A stretch of 64,000 bases of DNA from Pontibacter aquaedesilientis (GCF_014773225.1 NZ_JACXAJ010000001.1:1098658-1162657), one strand, 5' to 3'. Counted from the stretch's first letter, positions 1 to 11,878 are shown. The notes: generated from the letters alone by a model not told the origin. Made by a program: numbers and translations.

Positions 1-657
1 TTGCACGATGATTTGAGTAAAGAAGGCAAAAGTCACTACGCCACCTTTTACCCGCGCTATATATTTCTGATGGTGGCCAACCTGGTGTTCCTTCGCTGCA
101 ACGATGAGGCCATCGCCCTGATGGAGAAACTGCTTTATAAAACCAGCATAACCCTTAGCACCAAAGACCAACTGACGGCGCAGCTGGGGTTGAGCTTCAA
201 CTACTTCGCACAGGGTTCCTTCTCCAAGGCGAACCGCGTGTTGCTTAGCATAAAGCGATCGGATAAGTGGCTGGAGTCCAAAATGGGGCGGGAATGGGTA
301 CTGAAGAAAAACATGGGCGAGCTGATCTTACAGTATGAACTGGGAAATGAAGACCTGGTGCTGAACAAGATACGCGCCTTCGAGCGTACCTTCCGGGACC
401 TGCTGCAGGAACCTGCCTACCGAAATGTACGGCAATACCTGCAGTTGATCAAGCACATGGTCGATCAACCTTTTGCCGTAGAGAGTCCTGCCTTTTTTAA
501 CCAGGTAGAAAGCACGCTGGAATTTGAGACGTTTGAGCAAACCGACATACAGGCCATGAGTTTTTATGCCTGGCTGAAAGCAAAAATGCTGCGTAAGCCC
601 TATTACCAGGTGTTGCTGGAGCTGGCCAGGAGCGATGGCTCTTTGAAACAGGATTGA
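1..657 (+). CDS. Hypothetical helical-repeat (TPR-like) protein, 3' part
   Basis: The reading frame is already open at the window edge, so the N-terminus is missing and only the last 218 residues are visible. They are rich in amphipathic helices with alternating A/L/Y/F positions, for example around AIALMEKLLYKT and LGLSFNYFAQGSFSKANRVL. That pattern resembles a TPR-like solenoid, but I see no canonical TPR consensus. No catalytic motif or membrane segment is visible. The gene ends in TGA and is followed 28 bp later by a VOC-family gene on the same strand, so the two may be co-transcribed. The function is unknown; the helical-repeat reading is inference from composition only. Confidence 0.6.
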   Translation: MHDDLSKEGKSHYATFYPRYIFLMVANLVFLRCNDEAIALMEKLLYKTSITLSTKDQLTAQLGLSFNYFAQGSFSKANRVLLSIKRSDKWLESKMGREWVLKKNMGELILQYELGNEDLVLNKIRAFERTFRDLLQEPAYRNVRQYLQLIKHMVDQPFAVESPAFFNQVESTLEFETFEQTDIQAMSFYAWLKAKMLRKPYYQVLLELARSDGSLKQD

Positions 658-685
658 CTAACTTTAAAAACACGTACAAGGCTAT

Positions 686-1183
686 ATGACACAAAGCAAC
701 TATACCATACCTGCCCAAACCCGCATTGGGCACGTGCACCTAAAAGTGGCCAACCTCGACCGGGCCATGAAGTTCTATTGTGACCTGCTGGGCTTTGAGC
801 TGATCACGATGTATGGGGAAGACGCCGCTTTTATTTCGGCAGGTGGTTATCACCATCATATCGGGCTGAATACCTGGTACAGCAAAGGCGGCTCACCGCC
901 ACCGCCACACAGCACGGGCCTGTTTCATACGGCCATCCTCTATCCGACCCGCAAAGACCTGGCTGCTATCCTGAAACGTCTTATGGATGCGGAGTACCGC
1001 CTCGACGGGGCGTCTGACCATGGGGTTTCGGAGGCGCTATACCTGTCTGACCCGGATGGAAACGGCGTGGAGCTGTATTGGGACAAGCCCCGGTCCGAAT
1101 GGCCACAGAAAGCAGACGGCTCCATCGAGCTGTATACCCACCGGCTGGACCTGCAGGACTTGCTGGAAGAATTGAAATCGTAA
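686..1183 (+). CDS. VOC-superfamily protein (glyoxalase / extradiol dioxygenase-like)
   Basis: A 165-residue protein of the vicinal oxygen chelate superfamily. The N-terminal module starts at GHVHLKVANLDRAMKFY, a typical first beta-alpha-beta unit. Candidate metal ligands are H18, H81 (in LFHTAIL) and E129 (in DPDGNGVELYW), the usual His/His/Glu set of glyoxalase I, fosfomycin-resistance and CatE-like enzymes. The length fits a two-module, single-domain member. It resembles Bacillus CatE-type catechol-2,3-dioxygenase-like proteins more than glyoxalase I, but the substrate cannot be assigned from sequence. ATG 686 is the first start after the upstream stop. It is followed by an FMN reductase gene on the same strand. 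Confidence 0.85.
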   Translation: MTQSNYTIPAQTRIGHVHLKVANLDRAMKFYCDLLGFELITMYGEDAAFISAGGYHHHIGLNTWYSKGGSPPPPHSTGLFHTAILYPTRKDLAAILKRLMDAEYRLDGASDHGVSEALYLSDPDGNGVELYWDKPRSEWPQKADGSIELYTHRLDLQDLLEELKS

Positions 1184-1238
1184 ACCCATTGGGTATAAAA
1201 TCAGGTATAAGCTACTTATTCAACTGTCAACAAACGCC

Positions 1239-1814
1239 ATGCCCCACATTGCCATCATTTCCTCCAGCGTCCGCACCGGGCGTAAAAGTCACCGGGTGGT
1301 GCTTTACCTCCAAAAGTACATTGAGTCGCATCAGCTGGCCTCAGTCGAAATACTGGACCTGAAGGAATACGACTTTCCGGTTTTTAACGAACGCTTTAGC
1401 CGACAGCACGAGCCAACCGACAAAATGAAGGATTTCAGAGACAGAATCATTCAGGCTGATGGTGTTATCATTGTGACACCGGAATACAACGGCGGCTACC
1501 CGGCCAGCTTGAAGAATGTAGTGGACTTTTTGTACGAGGAGTGGCATCGCAAACCCGTTGCCATTTCTACAGTGTCCGGGGGTGCCTTTGGCGGTTCACA
1601 GGTAATTACCTCGCTTCAGTTCTCGCTTTGGAAAATTCGCGCCTGGACAGTGCCCGCCATGTTTCCGTTACCGAAGGTGCAGGACAACTACGACGAAGAA
1701 GGCGATCCTGCTGACAAAGAGGCGACCGACAAACGGGCCGATCACTTTATACAGGAACTGCTGTGGTGTATGGAGGCAAAGGCTAAAATGGATGAATCAG
1801 CTGACAAATCCTGA
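1239..1814 (+). CDS. NAD(P)H-dependent FMN reductase family flavoprotein
   Basis: A 191-residue flavodoxin-like protein of the FMN_red/NADPH-dependent FMN reductase family. The FMN phosphate loop is visible at residues 7-15 (ISSSVRTGR). The second flavin-binding segment is the family signature TPEYNGGYPASLKNVVD (residues 80-96). It is cytoplasmic and would reduce flavin, quinone, chromate or azo compounds with NAD(P)H; the physiological substrate is not determinable. There is no signal peptide. It lies 55 bp after the VOC gene on the same strand, so co-transcription is possible. Confidence 0.88.
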   Translation: MPHIAIISSSVRTGRKSHRVVLYLQKYIESHQLASVEILDLKEYDFPVFNERFSRQHEPTDKMKDFRDRIIQADGVIIVTPEYNGGYPASLKNVVDFLYEEWHRKPVAISTVSGGAFGGSQVITSLQFSLWKIRAWTVPAMFPLPKVQDNYDEEGDPADKEATDKRADHFIQELLWCMEAKAKMDESADKS

Positions 1815-1867
1815 CACAAGCTATACCTTTACTTGAGGTCACACAGGTATGGATATAGCTTTTTACC

Positions 1868-2299
1868 CTAGAGTTCTGCAAAATCGGCGCTGCGTGGCAG
1901 TTCCATAAAATGCTGTGCCAGCTCTTCGGGCAGCGTGGCCAGTTTTCGTTTCAGGGTGTCGATCCAGGCACCCTCTACTTTGATGACTGCGGCTTTCACG
2001 CCATTAGCCTTGTAAAGTTCGTGTTGCAATGCCCACCGGGAACCATCCTTCCGGCTGGCGGTCAGCATTGTTTTAATGGTGATCTCCTCATTTATACCTA
2101 CCTCCCGCAGGTACATGGTTTCCTCTCTGAATAAGATCGGGCCAATGTGTAGCCGCTGAAACGTCTTCAGATCCAACCCAAGTTCTTCCAGGGCTTCAAT
2201 TCGGGCCTGCGCCGCGAAGTCGGCATAGGCAGAGTGGCGCATGTGCATGTTCGCATCCAGGTGCGACCACATCACTTTGCCGGTATAGGTATGGGACAT
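1868..2299 (-). CDS. Acyl-CoA thioesterase (4HBT hotdog family)
   Basis: A 143-residue single hotdog-domain protein. The N-terminus GKVMWSHLDANMHMRHSAYADFAAQAR is the classic 4-hydroxybenzoyl-CoA/YbgC-type thioesterase pattern: D15, N17 and H19 lie in the loop before the long central helix, with D15 the probable catalytic acid. These enzymes hydrolyse acyl-CoA thioesters in the cytoplasm; chain-length preference cannot be read here. It faces the preceding genes tail to tail and is divergent from the large T9SS protein gene at 2473. ATG 2299 is preceded by AT-rich promoter-like DNA. Confidence 0.82.
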   Translation of the reverse strand: MSHTYTGKVMWSHLDANMHMRHSAYADFAAQARIEALEELGLDLKTFQRLHIGPILFREETMYLREVGINEEITIKTMLTASRKDGSRWALQHELYKANGVKAAVIKVEGAWIDTLKRKLATLPEELAQHFMELPRSADFAEL

Positions 2300-2472
2300 T
2301 TAAAGTTCTAGATGATTGGGTGTTATAACGTCTGGCAAACTGCAAAGTTAATTCACCCAGGTATAACACAGGCTGTTTTTAAGTAAAAACTGGGTTAATT
2401 GGCTGGCATATAGGAAAATAATTATACTATAATATTATATTTACCCTTCCATTATTCCGTCAATTTCAGCCT

Positions 2473-5400
2473 ATGAGAACAATTTTACTTATTTGCTTTA
2501 TTTTCTTTCTCTTCTCAAAAGTAGTTGCGCAAGAACACTCCTATGCCCTTAGTAATATTATGGGACAAACGCTTAGCAATCCACATGATTTCAGCGTGGC
2601 AGATAATGGGGATATTTATGTGGTTGACAAATTCAGTATCAAAATTTATTTTAAAGATATAGCCAATCTTTCGGAACTGCATGTTCGCGAAATTTTCATA
2701 GACCATGAATTTGCTGGTCATTCAATTGCGCTAGATAACGAAGGTCACTTTTACCTTGTGAGAGATGATCATAAAGTCTATAAATATACCCTCCAAGGTG
2801 AGTTAGTATTGTCTTTCGGTGGGAAAGGTCAACAGCCAGGAAACTTTGATTCACCTCGAGATATTGCCCTAGACTCACAAGGAAACGTTTACGTTGCTGA
2901 TACATACAATTACCGGATACAGAAGTTCAATAAAGATGGCAAATTTCTACAGATAATAGGAGGATCAGGAGACGGGCACGGCACTCTTAATTTGCCCACT
3001 CAAATTAAAATCGATTCCGATAACAAGATCAATATAATTGAAAAGCATCGCTTTCAGCGATTGTTGCCTAATGGCACTACCGATCTATCTATTGATCTAA
3101 ATGACTTAAATGATGTAGCAATCGATCCTGAGGGCAACATTTTTATTTCGTTTGGGCCATTGTATACAAACAAGTATGCAAGTGATGGTCAACTACTTGA
3201 GACTTTGTTTAGCAGAGGAGTATGGGACATCAATACTTCAAAGATTCGCCTAAACATTGATCAAGAAGGATACTTTTACCTCTTGGAAATAGATAGTAGC
3301 ACCCGAAATAATAGATTACAGAAATTTGATTCATCATTTTTCTGGCTCCTCTCATACGGAAAGCATTATGCAGACAATGCGACTTATCTAGACTTAAACA
3401 AATCCAGGGTTACATTCGACGCCAGTGGTAACTTTTATACTGCAAATCAAACAACGACGCAAAATGATACTACATTACACTGGGTGCAGTTATTTAACTA
3501 TCATGGGATTTGGAGAGAAAGCTTCGAAGTCCCGAGCGATCTAAAGAATTCAACAATCATTGAAGACATCACGATTGATAACCAAGGTTTTGTTCATGTC
3601 TTGGCTAATCTTGAACGTGGGATTGTTCACAAGTATTCCTCTATCGGCAAGTATATCTCAAGTATAACAACCTTACCATCAAATGTAGAGCACAACTTTT
3701 CTCCTAAAAGGCTATTTTTTGATCAGTCAGATCACATGTTCCTCACGGATGGCAAACGATTCTTGAAGTTTAATAAACAAGGCACCCTCATTTCAGATGT
3801 TTTACTCAATGTAGAACTAGTTGATGCATCAAATTATATTATAGATATAACGTTGGGCTATGACGGCAATTTCTATCTTATACAAGGGCACAGTGTAAAA
3901 AAATACGACCAAACAGGAAGATTGCTTTTACAATTCAATGCACGTGACACTGACCCTTTACCTTGGGAAGCACCTTCGTCCTTAGCTGTAGATGCTATGG
4001 GCGCTATTTATGTCGCTGATAGACTTACCATAAGAAAGTATGATAAAAGTGGTAAGATCTTAAGTACCGTGCAAGGTAGTCGTGCTTATACAGGCACAAC
4101 CGTTCGGACAGAATTAAGTGTTACCCCGGATGGGGCAACTATCAGAGCCACTTTAAAAGATGACTATCATTTTTTCAATACTATTCGCTTCTATCATAGC
4201 ACTTCCCTTACGCCAACTAATCGTATCACTGGAACTGTTTTCTATGACACAAATAGTAATTGTAAAAAAGAAATTGATGAGCAAGGTTTGGAAGGAATTG
4301 TGGTGATGGTGACACCGGGTCCATATTACACTAAAACCGATCAATCTGGCAATTATAACCTCATAATTGGGGCAGGCGATTACACTGTAAAACAACTTTT
4401 ACCTGAACAAGGTTTAGGCAGGGATATCAAACAGCTTTGTCCACCTAATGGTATTGTACCAACTGTCAAATTTGATACAAATAGCAATCAAAAAGTAGTG
4501 GCTGACTTTGGCAACCGCGTCACCCTCTCCCCTCACCTTCAGGTCAGCGTCTCTTCCACGCGCCGGCGCCGCTGTTTCGATAGCACGACAAAAGTAAGGT
4601 ATAGCAATACTGGTTTCGCCACTGCCCCAAATGCCAAAGTGTACCTGAAGCTGCCTAAAGAGGTAGAACTGCTCTCGGCTGATAAACCCTATACCCGCCT
4701 TGCTGACGGCACCTATGAATTCGCAGTTGGTGATCTGGCAGGAGGTCAATCCGGTACCATTACCGTTCAGGACATCGTTACTTGTGGCGACGAGTCGGTG
4801 CGTGGCCGAACAGTCTGCACACGCGCTTGGATTACGCCCTCCAACAATATGCCTGTCAAGCCCACTCCCACCGTCTCCATCACCGGCCGTTGCCACCCTG
4901 AGACAGGCATGATCCGCTTTGTGCTGCGCAACACCGGCACCGCAGACATGGAGACCTCCGAGCTGTACCGCAAGTACGCCAACGGCGAGCTCGCCTCTGT
5001 AGAGCAATTCCGGCTTGCCGCCGGCGACAGCATGGTCTTTTGGGTACCCTCCATGGGCTATACCTGGCGAATAGAAGCAGGCCAGCCTGAGGGCAACGGC
5101 GACAACACCTTGGTGAGCGTGACGATCGAAGGCTGCCCTGGCACGACGGCCAACTCTGCCCCGAGCACGGGCAAGGTGACCCTGATGCCGACCGACGATG
5201 AAGAGGCCGAGGTAGCGGAAGAGTGTCTGCCCATTATCGACTCCTACGACCCCAACGACAAACTGGTGACCCCGGTAGGGAGGACTGACCAACACTATAC
5301 GCCGACAAACACGGCGCTCAAGTACAAGATCCGCTTCCAGAACACGGGCACCGATGTGGCCTATCGTGTGGTGGTGGTCGATACTCTTTCTGAGCACCTC

Positions 5401-6975
5401 GACCTCTCCACGCTGCAAGTGGGCTCGTCCTCGCATAAGGCCAGATTTGAAGTAAGCGGCAAAGGCCGTCCGGTCCTCACCTGGACTTTTGATAACATCA
5501 TGCTGCCCTACTCCACCACAAACGAACCGGGCAGCCACGGCTACATCCAGTTCAGCATTAAGCCCAAGGCCGACCTTCCGGAGAAGACCGCCGTGGAAAA
5601 CTTTGCCGACATCTTCTTCGACTTCAACTCCCCTATCCGCACCAACATCACCATCAACCGCATTTACAATATGCCTCCGGTGATCAACGAGGTCGTGCGC
5701 TTACATTTGGAGGATGTGCTGGCAACGCCGGGTATTGAAAGCTTTGCACCAAACGCCGGCAGGTATGGCGCAGAGATCACGATCACGGGTGAGCGGTTTG
5801 CAGCTGATGCCTCCCGGAACAAGGTATACCTCGACGGTAGGCTGGTTACTGTTGTGAACGCCACCGCCACAGAGCTGAAAGTGTTGGTACCGGTGGGTGC
5901 CTCGAGCGGCAAGCTGAAGGTAGTCACCCCAGACGGAGCTGCCACCTCCACAGCGTCATTCCAGGTATACCAGCCACCTGTCATCTCGAGTTTTAGTCCG
6001 GTGGAAGGCAAAGTGGGCCAGACTGTAACGATTACAGGTGATCACCTGCAACCTGAGATGTTCCAGAGTATAAAACTTGGCGCTGCAGCATGCAGGATCA
6101 TCAGCATGTCAGCCAGTTCCCTGACCATTGAGGTACCTGCCGGAGCTGTGACGGGCGCTTTTACCATCAGCACGAAGGGGGGCGAAACTGTGAGCACCTC
6201 CTCCTATGTGGTTTGGAACCAGCCCACCATTAGCAACCTTAGCAAGTACACTGACATCGTAGGTGCCACGATCGGCATCATCGGAGAGCACTTCGCCCCG
6301 GACAAAAGCCGGAACAAGGTATACTTCGGATTATCCCAGGCGCAGGTGCTGGAGGCAAGCCCAACCCAGCTGCTGGTCAAAGTACCTGAACAGGCCGAAA
6401 CAGCGTTTCTCACACTAGAGACGCCCGGCGGCAAGGCAAGTAGCGCTACAGCGTTCCAGGTTATTCCGGGGCCCAAGTTCAGCGCTATGCAGCCTGCCAA
6501 AGGGGCGGTAGGTACCGTGGTGGAAATCAGCGGGGTTAATTTCGGCGTGATGGGCCAGCAGGACAGAATAGAATTTAACGGACAGCCGGCACTGGTGCTT
6601 GAGACATCAGCAGACAGGTATAAAGTGCGCGTACCACGAAGTGCCGCCACCGGCAAGGTGAAAATCACGGGCTATGGGGGCATGGCCATCAGTACAACCG
6701 ACTTCGTGGTGGAAGAGCTTAGCCTAGACGAGGCCATCACTGTATACCCCAACCCAACCACCGGCCGCTTCACCGTGAGCCTGCGCCACACCGATTTTGA
6801 GGTGCAGGCCATCGAGGTGTTTGACGCACTAGGCAGGCTGCAGCACAAAGCAACACTAGGCAGTCCGCGGCCTGAAGTTGTGGAAATAGCTCTGCCAAAT
6901 GCAACTGCAGGCCTATACCTGCTGCAGGTCCAAACTGATCGAGGCACCGTTATCAAAAAACTGACCTTGCTCTGA
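2473..6975 (+). CDS. Giant secreted NHL / SdrD-like / IPT protein with T9SS type A sorting domain
   Basis: A 1,500-residue exported protein. Residues 1-19 form a signal peptide ending VVA before QEHSY. Residues of about 35-570 contain NHL/beta-propeller repeats (for example GNFDSPRDIALDSQGNVYVA). About 585-640 is an SdrD/Cna-B-like domain (GTVFYDTNSNCKKEIDEQGL). About 900-1090 holds the DPNDK...FDFNSPIRTN domain common in Bacteroidota surface proteins. Four IPT/TIG Ig-like domains follow at about 1095-1415. Residues of about 1420-1500 are a T9SS type A sorting domain (VYPNPTTGRFTVSL ... IKKLTLL). It should be exported by Sec, moved across the outer membrane by T9SS and anchored or released. 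The first 2 kb is clearly AT-richer than the rest, with a switch near 4,500. The ligand or role is unknown. Confidence 0.9.
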   Translation: MRTILLICFIFFLFSKVVAQEHSYALSNIMGQTLSNPHDFSVADNGDIYVVDKFSIKIYFKDIANLSELHVREIFIDHEFAGHSIALDNEGHFYLVRDDHKVYKYTLQGELVLSFGGKGQQPGNFDSPRDIALDSQGNVYVADTYNYRIQKFNKDGKFLQIIGGSGDGHGTLNLPTQIKIDSDNKINIIEKHRFQRLLPNGTTDLSIDLNDLNDVAIDPEGNIFISFGPLYTNKYASDGQLLETLFSRGVWDINTSKIRLNIDQEGYFYLLEIDSSTRNNRLQKFDSSFFWLLSYGKHYADNATYLDLNKSRVTFDASGNFYTANQTTTQNDTTLHWVQLFNYHGIWRESFEVPSDLKNSTIIEDITIDNQGFVHVLANLERGIVHKYSSIGKYISSITTLPSNVEHNFSPKRLFFDQSDHMFLTDGKRFLKFNKQGTLISDVLLNVELVDASNYIIDITLGYDGNFYLIQGHSVKKYDQTGRLLLQFNARDTDPLPWEAPSSLAVDAMGAIYVADRLTIRKYDKSGKILSTVQGSRAYTGTTVRTELSVTPDGATIRATLKDDYHFFNTIRFYHSTSLTPTNRITGTVFYDTNSNCKKEIDEQGLEGIVVMVTPGPYYTKTDQSGNYNLIIGAGDYTVKQLLPEQGLGRDIKQLCPPNGIVPTVKFDTNSNQKVVADFGNRVTLSPHLQVSVSSTRRRRCFDSTTKVRYSNTGFATAPNAKVYLKLPKEVELLSADKPYTRLADGTYEFAVGDLAGGQSGTITVQDIVTCGDESVRGRTVCTRAWITPSNNMPVKPTPTVSITGRCHPETGMIRFVLRNTGTADMETSELYRKYANGELASVEQFRLAAGDSMVFWVPSMGYTWRIEAGQPEGNGDNTLVSVTIEGCPGTTANSAPSTGKVTLMPTDDEEAEVAEECLPIIDSYDPNDKLVTPVGRTDQHYTPTNTALKYKIRFQNTGTDVAYRVVVVDTLSEHLDLSTLQVGSSSHKARFEVSGKGRPVLTWTFDNIMLPYSTTNEPGSHGYIQFSIKPKADLPEKTAVENFADIFFDFNSPIRTNITINRIYNMPPVINEVVRLHLEDVLATPGIESFAPNAGRYGAEITITGERFAADASRNKVYLDGRLVTVVNATATELKVLVPVGASSGKLKVVTPDGAATSTASFQVYQPPVISSFSPVEGKVGQTVTITGDHLQPEMFQSIKLGAAACRIISMSASSLTIEVPAGAVTGAFTISTKGGETVSTSSYVVWNQPTISNLSKYTDIVGATIGIIGEHFAPDKSRNKVYFGLSQAQVLEASPTQLLVKVPEQAETAFLTLETPGGKASSATAFQVIPGPKFSAMQPAKGAVGTVVEISGVNFGVMGQQDRIEFNGQPALVLETSADRYKVRVPRSAATGKVKITGYGGMAISTTDFVVEELSLDEAITVYPNPTTGRFTVSLRHTDFEVQAIEVFDALGRLQHKATLGSPRPEVVEIALPNATAGLYLLQVQTDRGTVIKKLTLL

Positions 6976-7003
6976 TAAGTATTCAAAATAAGTGTATCAC
7001 ATT

Positions 7004-7042
7004 AAAGCCATTCAGGATCTTCACTGAATGGCTTTGTTTTTT
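7004..7042 (+). terminator. Rho-independent terminator after the T9SS protein gene
   Basis: An inverted repeat AAAGCCATTCA/TGAATGGCTTT with a 10-nt loop is followed by a T-rich run (TTTGTTTTTT). It lies 29 bp past the stop codon at 6975. Confidence 0.85.
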
Positions 7043-7123
7043 CACGACCGCCGCTCCCTGATCATTGGCAGCGGTTGAGTAGCCCGCTAACTTGTCGCGA
7101 TACTGTTACAAATCGTGAGGCAT

Positions 7124-7157
7124 AAAAAAAGCGCCGTACAAAGGTGTACAGCGCTTT
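7124..7157 (-). terminator. Terminator of the GH97 gene
   Basis: The hairpin AAAAAGCGCCGTACA/TGTACAGCGCTTTTT with a 4-nt loop (AAGG) has A/T runs on both sides. It lies just beyond the stop of the minus-strand GH97 gene and could work bidirectionally. Confidence 0.8.
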
Positions 7158-7181
7158 TTATCTTTATCCAACTAGCTTGAT

Positions 7182-9362
<2,181 letters not shown>

Positions 9363-9575
9363 TTAGTTATGGTTTAATTAAGAAAAGACATTTTCAGCCT
9401 AAAGGAAACAGCAGGCTGCACAGTTGATTCGAATTGGCAAATTACGTTAAATATTGCATTTTGTATGTAACTGTTGCTGATAAGCGCTCCTCTATACCTG
9501 ATTTTGAGGTAATTGAGACACAATCACCGCTACCCGACTCTCGTATACCTAGCTCAGTTGCTATACCTAATCCCT

Positions 9576-9854
9576 ATGAAAATACTACACGACGAAAAGG
9601 AACTTCGATTCTACGCCATTATAGGCGAGGAGGAGGCCGAGCTCACCTATACCTTTACCGAGGAAGGTCACATGGACTTTGACCACACCTTTGTGCCAAA
9701 AAGCCACCGTGGAAAAGGAGTGGCCGATAAACTGGTGAAAACCGGTCTGGAACACGCACGCTCTATCAGTTGCCGTATCATACCTTCCTGCCCTGTCGTG
9801 GAGACATATGTGAAACGCCACAAGGAATACGAGGATATCGTCTGTTGGATCTGA
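9576..9854 (+). CDS. GNAT-like N-acetyltransferase (COG2388/YidJ type)
   Basis: A 92-residue minimal GNAT protein. DFDHTFVPKSHRGKGVADKL (residues 34-53) holds the beta4 strand and the acetyl-CoA pyrophosphate loop R45-G-K-G. PSCPVVETYVKRH is the conserved C-terminal segment of the short YidJ/COG2388 group. The start ATG 9576 is chosen because homologues begin at this point (MKILHDEKELRFYAIIGEEE); the open frame extends 21 codons upstream without recognisable sequence. The acceptor substrate is unknown. It lies divergent from GH97 across a 216-bp gap containing three TATACCT words. Confidence 0.85.
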   Translation: MKILHDEKELRFYAIIGEEEAELTYTFTEEGHMDFDHTFVPKSHRGKGVADKLVKTGLEHARSISCRIIPSCPVVETYVKRHKEYEDIVCWI

Positions 9855-9861
9855 AAGCGGG

Positions 9862-10092
9862 TTAAGCCTGCTCTTGTGCAACCTGAGGCCGCAAAGCCAG
9901 CCAGAGCAGCAGGCCCACCGGCCATACCATCAACAGCACCATCAGGGCGACCAGCAGACCGGATTTTCCCCGGCGCCGGGCATCCTGATAGGCCCACACA
10001 ACACTCCAGATATAAAACACCAGGGCCATCAGGCACACGATCATCAGAATGATGCCAAATTCGGAGAAATAGGAAACGACGGTTTGGTCCAT
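9862..10092 (-). CDS. Small two-helix membrane protein
   Basis: A 76-residue protein with two hydrophobic segments: EFGIILMIVCLMALVFYIWSVVW, then an Arg-rich cytoplasmic-type turn (YQDARRRGKSG), then LLVALMVLLMVWPVGLLLWLAL. The turn and second helix resemble the phospholipase D nuclease N-terminal or phage-shock-like small membrane proteins, but I cannot assign a family. The ATG at 10092 is preferred; a TTG at 10101 is in frame. The gene is convergent with the acetyltransferase gene, 7 bp between stops. Confidence 0.65.
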   Translation of the reverse strand: MDQTVVSYFSEFGIILMIVCLMALVFYIWSVVWAYQDARRRGKSGLLVALMVLLMVWPVGLLLWLALRPQVAQEQA

Positions 10093-10249
10093 TTTAATCA
10101 ACTTACTATCAAATATTTATAACGCACGCCGGGTGTAGTAGTTAGTCGCTTTCTATATCCACACCGGTTTTATCCCGTACATTAAGCCATTCAGATTTAG
10201 CACCGGCTGCGCCTGGCAGCTTATGAACAAACCAGCTTAAGCGAAAACA

Positions 10250-11866
10250 ATGAAAGAAGGACAGAACAAATACCTATGGTGGCAGGAAGGCATTATTTAC
10301 CAGATTTACCCACGTTCATACCAGGACAGTAATGGAGACGGCGTAGGCGACCTGCAAGGCATCATCCAGCGGCTCGACCACATCCAATCGCTCGGCATCA
10401 CCGCTATCTGGGTTTCGCCTATCTTCTCCTCCCCTATGGCTGACTTCGGGTATGACATCTCTGACTACTGCGACATCCATCCGCTTTTTGGCACTATGGA
10501 CGATTTTGACGAACTGCTCAGCGCCGTGCATGATCGGGGCATGAAGCTGATCCTGGACCTCGTGCCCAACCATACCTCCAACGAGCATCCCTGGTTCAAA
10601 GAATCCAGGTCGTCGCGCGACAACCCCAAACGTGACTGGTATATATGGAAGGATGGAAAGGAGGACGGCTCGGTGCCCAACAACTGGCTCAGCGTGTTTG
10701 GTGGTAGTGCCTGGGAATGGGATGAAACCACGCAGCAATACTATTACCATGCCTTCCTGAAAGAACAACCCGACCTGAACTGGCGCAACCCGGAGGTGCA
10801 GCAGGCCATGATGGATGTGATGCGCTTCTGGCTGGATAAAGGCGTGGATGGTTTCCGGGTAGACGTGATGTGGCATATGATTAAGGATGACCAATTCCGC
10901 GACAACCCCATCAACCCCGACTACCAGGAGCATCAGTCCACTTTCGAGAAACTGATACCCGCCTACTCCACAGATCAGCCTGAAGTGCACGACATTGTGC
11001 ACATGATGCGCAAAGTGCTCGACGAATATGAGGAACGCATGATGATCGGGGAGATATACCTGCCCATCCACAAGCTCATGACCTACTATGGCACCGACAA
11101 GAACGGGGCGCACCTTCCCTTTAATTTCCTGCTGTTATCGATTGGCTGGGATGCCCGTGAGATCTCCTCCAACATCGACCAGTATGAAGGGGCCTTGCCC
11201 GAAGGAGGTTGGCCCAACTGGGTGCTGGGCAACCACGACCAGCCGCGCATTACCGGGCGTGTGGGCCACGATCAGGCCAAAGTCGCGGCCATGTTGCTGC
11301 TCACACTGCGCGGCACCCCAACCATTTACTACGGCGATGAGATCGGAATGCGCGATGTACCCATACCGGAAGAAGAGATTCAAGACCCTCAGGGACTCAA
11401 CATGCCCGGTCTGAACCTGAGCCGAGACCCGCAACGTACCCCCATGCAATGGGACAATAGCGAAAATGCCGGATTCAGCAACGCCAAGCCCTGGCTGCGG
11501 CTCCCTGAAAATTACCGACGTGTAAATGTAGAGGCACAGCAGGATGACCCTTATTCCATGCTGGCGCTCCACAAAAAGCTGATCAAACTGCGGCAACAGG
11601 AACCGGCGCTGCATGTCGGCGACTACCGTCCGGTGTTGTCGTCGGGAGCTGTGCTGGCCTACATGCGCTATACCTCCGACCAGCGCTTTTTGATACTCCT
11701 CAACCTGAGTCACAAAGCCTGTCACTTCTCTCCGGAACATTTGCCCTTCGAAGGCACCATCGAGGTAGACACTTTGCCTGAGCGGGAAGGCGTTACCGTA
11801 CACGACCAGGTCAGCCTGAGCGGCGATGAAGGGATGATCATCCGGTTAACGGGCCGTATGGATTAA
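10250..11866 (+). CDS. GH13 alpha-glucosidase / oligo-1,6-glucosidase
   Basis: A 538-residue cytoplasmic GH13 enzyme without a signal peptide. Visible conserved regions: DLVPNHTS (103-110), GFRVD with nucleophile D205, MIGE with acid/base E268, and GNHD with transition-state D330. QPDLNW (173-178) is the region V signature of the oligo-1,6-glucosidase subgroup, which cleaves terminal alpha-1,6 and alpha-1,4 linkages of isomalto- and maltooligosaccharides. The first lines (WWQEGIIYQIYPRSYQDSNGDGVGDLQGI) match the N-terminal A-domain. It fits in one pathway with the exported GH97 enzyme: outer hydrolysis there, intracellular hydrolysis here. Exact linkage preference is not decided by what I can see. 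Confidence 0.92.
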   Translation: MKEGQNKYLWWQEGIIYQIYPRSYQDSNGDGVGDLQGIIQRLDHIQSLGITAIWVSPIFSSPMADFGYDISDYCDIHPLFGTMDDFDELLSAVHDRGMKLILDLVPNHTSNEHPWFKESRSSRDNPKRDWYIWKDGKEDGSVPNNWLSVFGGSAWEWDETTQQYYYHAFLKEQPDLNWRNPEVQQAMMDVMRFWLDKGVDGFRVDVMWHMIKDDQFRDNPINPDYQEHQSTFEKLIPAYSTDQPEVHDIVHMMRKVLDEYEERMMIGEIYLPIHKLMTYYGTDKNGAHLPFNFLLLSIGWDAREISSNIDQYEGALPEGGWPNWVLGNHDQPRITGRVGHDQAKVAAMLLLTLRGTPTIYYGDEIGMRDVPIPEEEIQDPQGLNMPGLNLSRDPQRTPMQWDNSENAGFSNAKPWLRLPENYRRVNVEAQQDDPYSMLALHKKLIKLRQQEPALHVGDYRPVLSSGAVLAYMRYTSDQRFLILLNLSHKACHFSPEHLPFEGTIEVDTLPEREGVTVHDQVSLSGDEGMIIRLTGRMD

Positions 11867-11878
11867 GAAAGTTACATC

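Noticed and set aside
4414..5538. Minus-strand frame of 374 codons inside the T9SS protein gene
   Set aside because: Antisense shadow of the GC-rich half of the T9SS gene; no recognisable domain.
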